DNA of 39,644 bases from positions 1-39,644 of the forward strand of contig NZ_CADEGP010000020.1 in the NCBI RefSeq assembly GCF_902826915.1, given 5' to 3'. The notes under the pieces were generated by a model. It did no database searches. It was given only the letters and a program-made list of their open reading frames with translations, and was not told where the DNA came from. The number at the start of each line of letters is the position of its first letter. Within the stretch, counting starts at the first letter, position 1. Source of the stretch: an uncultured Nitrosomonas sp. GTDB taxonomy: Bacteria > Pseudomonadota > Gammaproteobacteria > Burkholderiales > Nitrosomonadaceae. The position numbers and the translations under genes are program-made. This document shows, piece after piece, positions 39,502 to 39,644 of this stretch.

Positions 39502-39644
39502 TAATCGCGTTTCATATTCAAGAAACACGCAGTAAATTGCTTTAGGACTATGTATGAAAAACAAGGCTTGGTCGCGGATTGTCAATTACTTAGTCGGCCC
39601 TGAAAAACCGCATCAATCGCTATCTTAGATCAGCCGCTTCAAAA
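39502..39644. other. Right-edge region downstream of mscK
   Basis: A weak hairpin (GTTTC at 39509-39513 with GAAAC) lies right after the mscK stop, without a T-tract. A short ORF sits at 39554. Nothing else is visible before the window ends. Confidence 0.4.
39554..39628 (+). CDS. Possible 24-codon small ORF
   Basis: An ATG at 39554, six bases after TAGGA, opens a 24-codon frame (MKNKAWSRIVNYLVGPEKPH...) that stops at 39628. It has a basic, slightly amphipathic N-terminus and no family I recognise. It may be a small protein, the remnant of a longer gene, or chance. Confidence 0.3.
   Translation: MKNKAWSRIVNYLVGPEKPHQSLS

Noticed and set aside
39506..39530. Terminator after mscK
   Set aside because: Five-base stem with a mismatch and no T-tract; too weak to call.

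Overview
The window reads as chromosomal DNA of a betaproteobacterium, most likely a Nitrosomonas-like ammonia oxidiser (Nitrosomonadales). The evidence is indirect: protein style, gene order in the rpsB-to-rnhB cluster, a copper-handling cassette and moderately AT-rich DNA. No amo or hao gene is present, so the genus is an inference. There are no insertion sequences, phage genes, CRISPR arrays or tRNAs that I can see, and almost every large ORF is a recognisable housekeeping gene.

Region 1 (1-12.2 kb, + strand) is the classic translation/envelope cluster: rpsB, tsf, pyrH, frr, uppS, cdsA, dxr, rseP, bamA, skp/ompH, fabZ, rnhB, followed by a SlyD-like FKBP. It links ribosome function, UMP supply, undecaprenyl and phospholipid precursors, isoprenoid synthesis and outer-membrane protein assembly. 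The lipid A genes lpxD, lpxA and lpxB, which normally sit around fabZ in this cluster, are cleanly absent.

Region 2 (12.2-23.7 kb, mixed strands, accessory flavour) holds mutS, a periplasmic coiled-coil protein, and a three-gene minus-strand cassette of cupredoxin, DUF411 protein and lipoprotein cytochrome c. The cassette is preceded by a nine-codon leader ORF that takes the only good Shine-Dalgarno. Then come ttcA, a DUF2784 membrane protein, a BON-domain lipoprotein, a cutA-dsbD-tlpA redox/metal group, a tiny two-helix membrane protein and an ornithine cyclodeaminase/mu-crystallin family enzyme.

Region 3 (23.7-36 kb) has typA on the + strand and an EEP-family lipoprotein, then a long co-directional minus-strand run: rnpB, pcnB, folK, panB, panC, dnaA, dnaN, gyrB. 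The dnaA-dnaN gap carries perfect DnaA boxes beside an AT-rich stretch and is the likely oriC. The usual rpmH-rnpA neighbours of dnaA are missing. The RNase P RNA is about 300 nt, with helices P13 and P14 apparently absent and P12 very short.

Region 4 (36-39.6 kb) is a large MscK-type mechanosensitive channel on the + strand, divergent from rnpB, then a possible 24-codon ORF at the right edge.

The main points for a second look are the missing lpx genes, the reduced RNase P specificity domain, the leader ORF on the copper cassette, and the joining of dnaA to the pantothenate/folate/poly(A) gene run.
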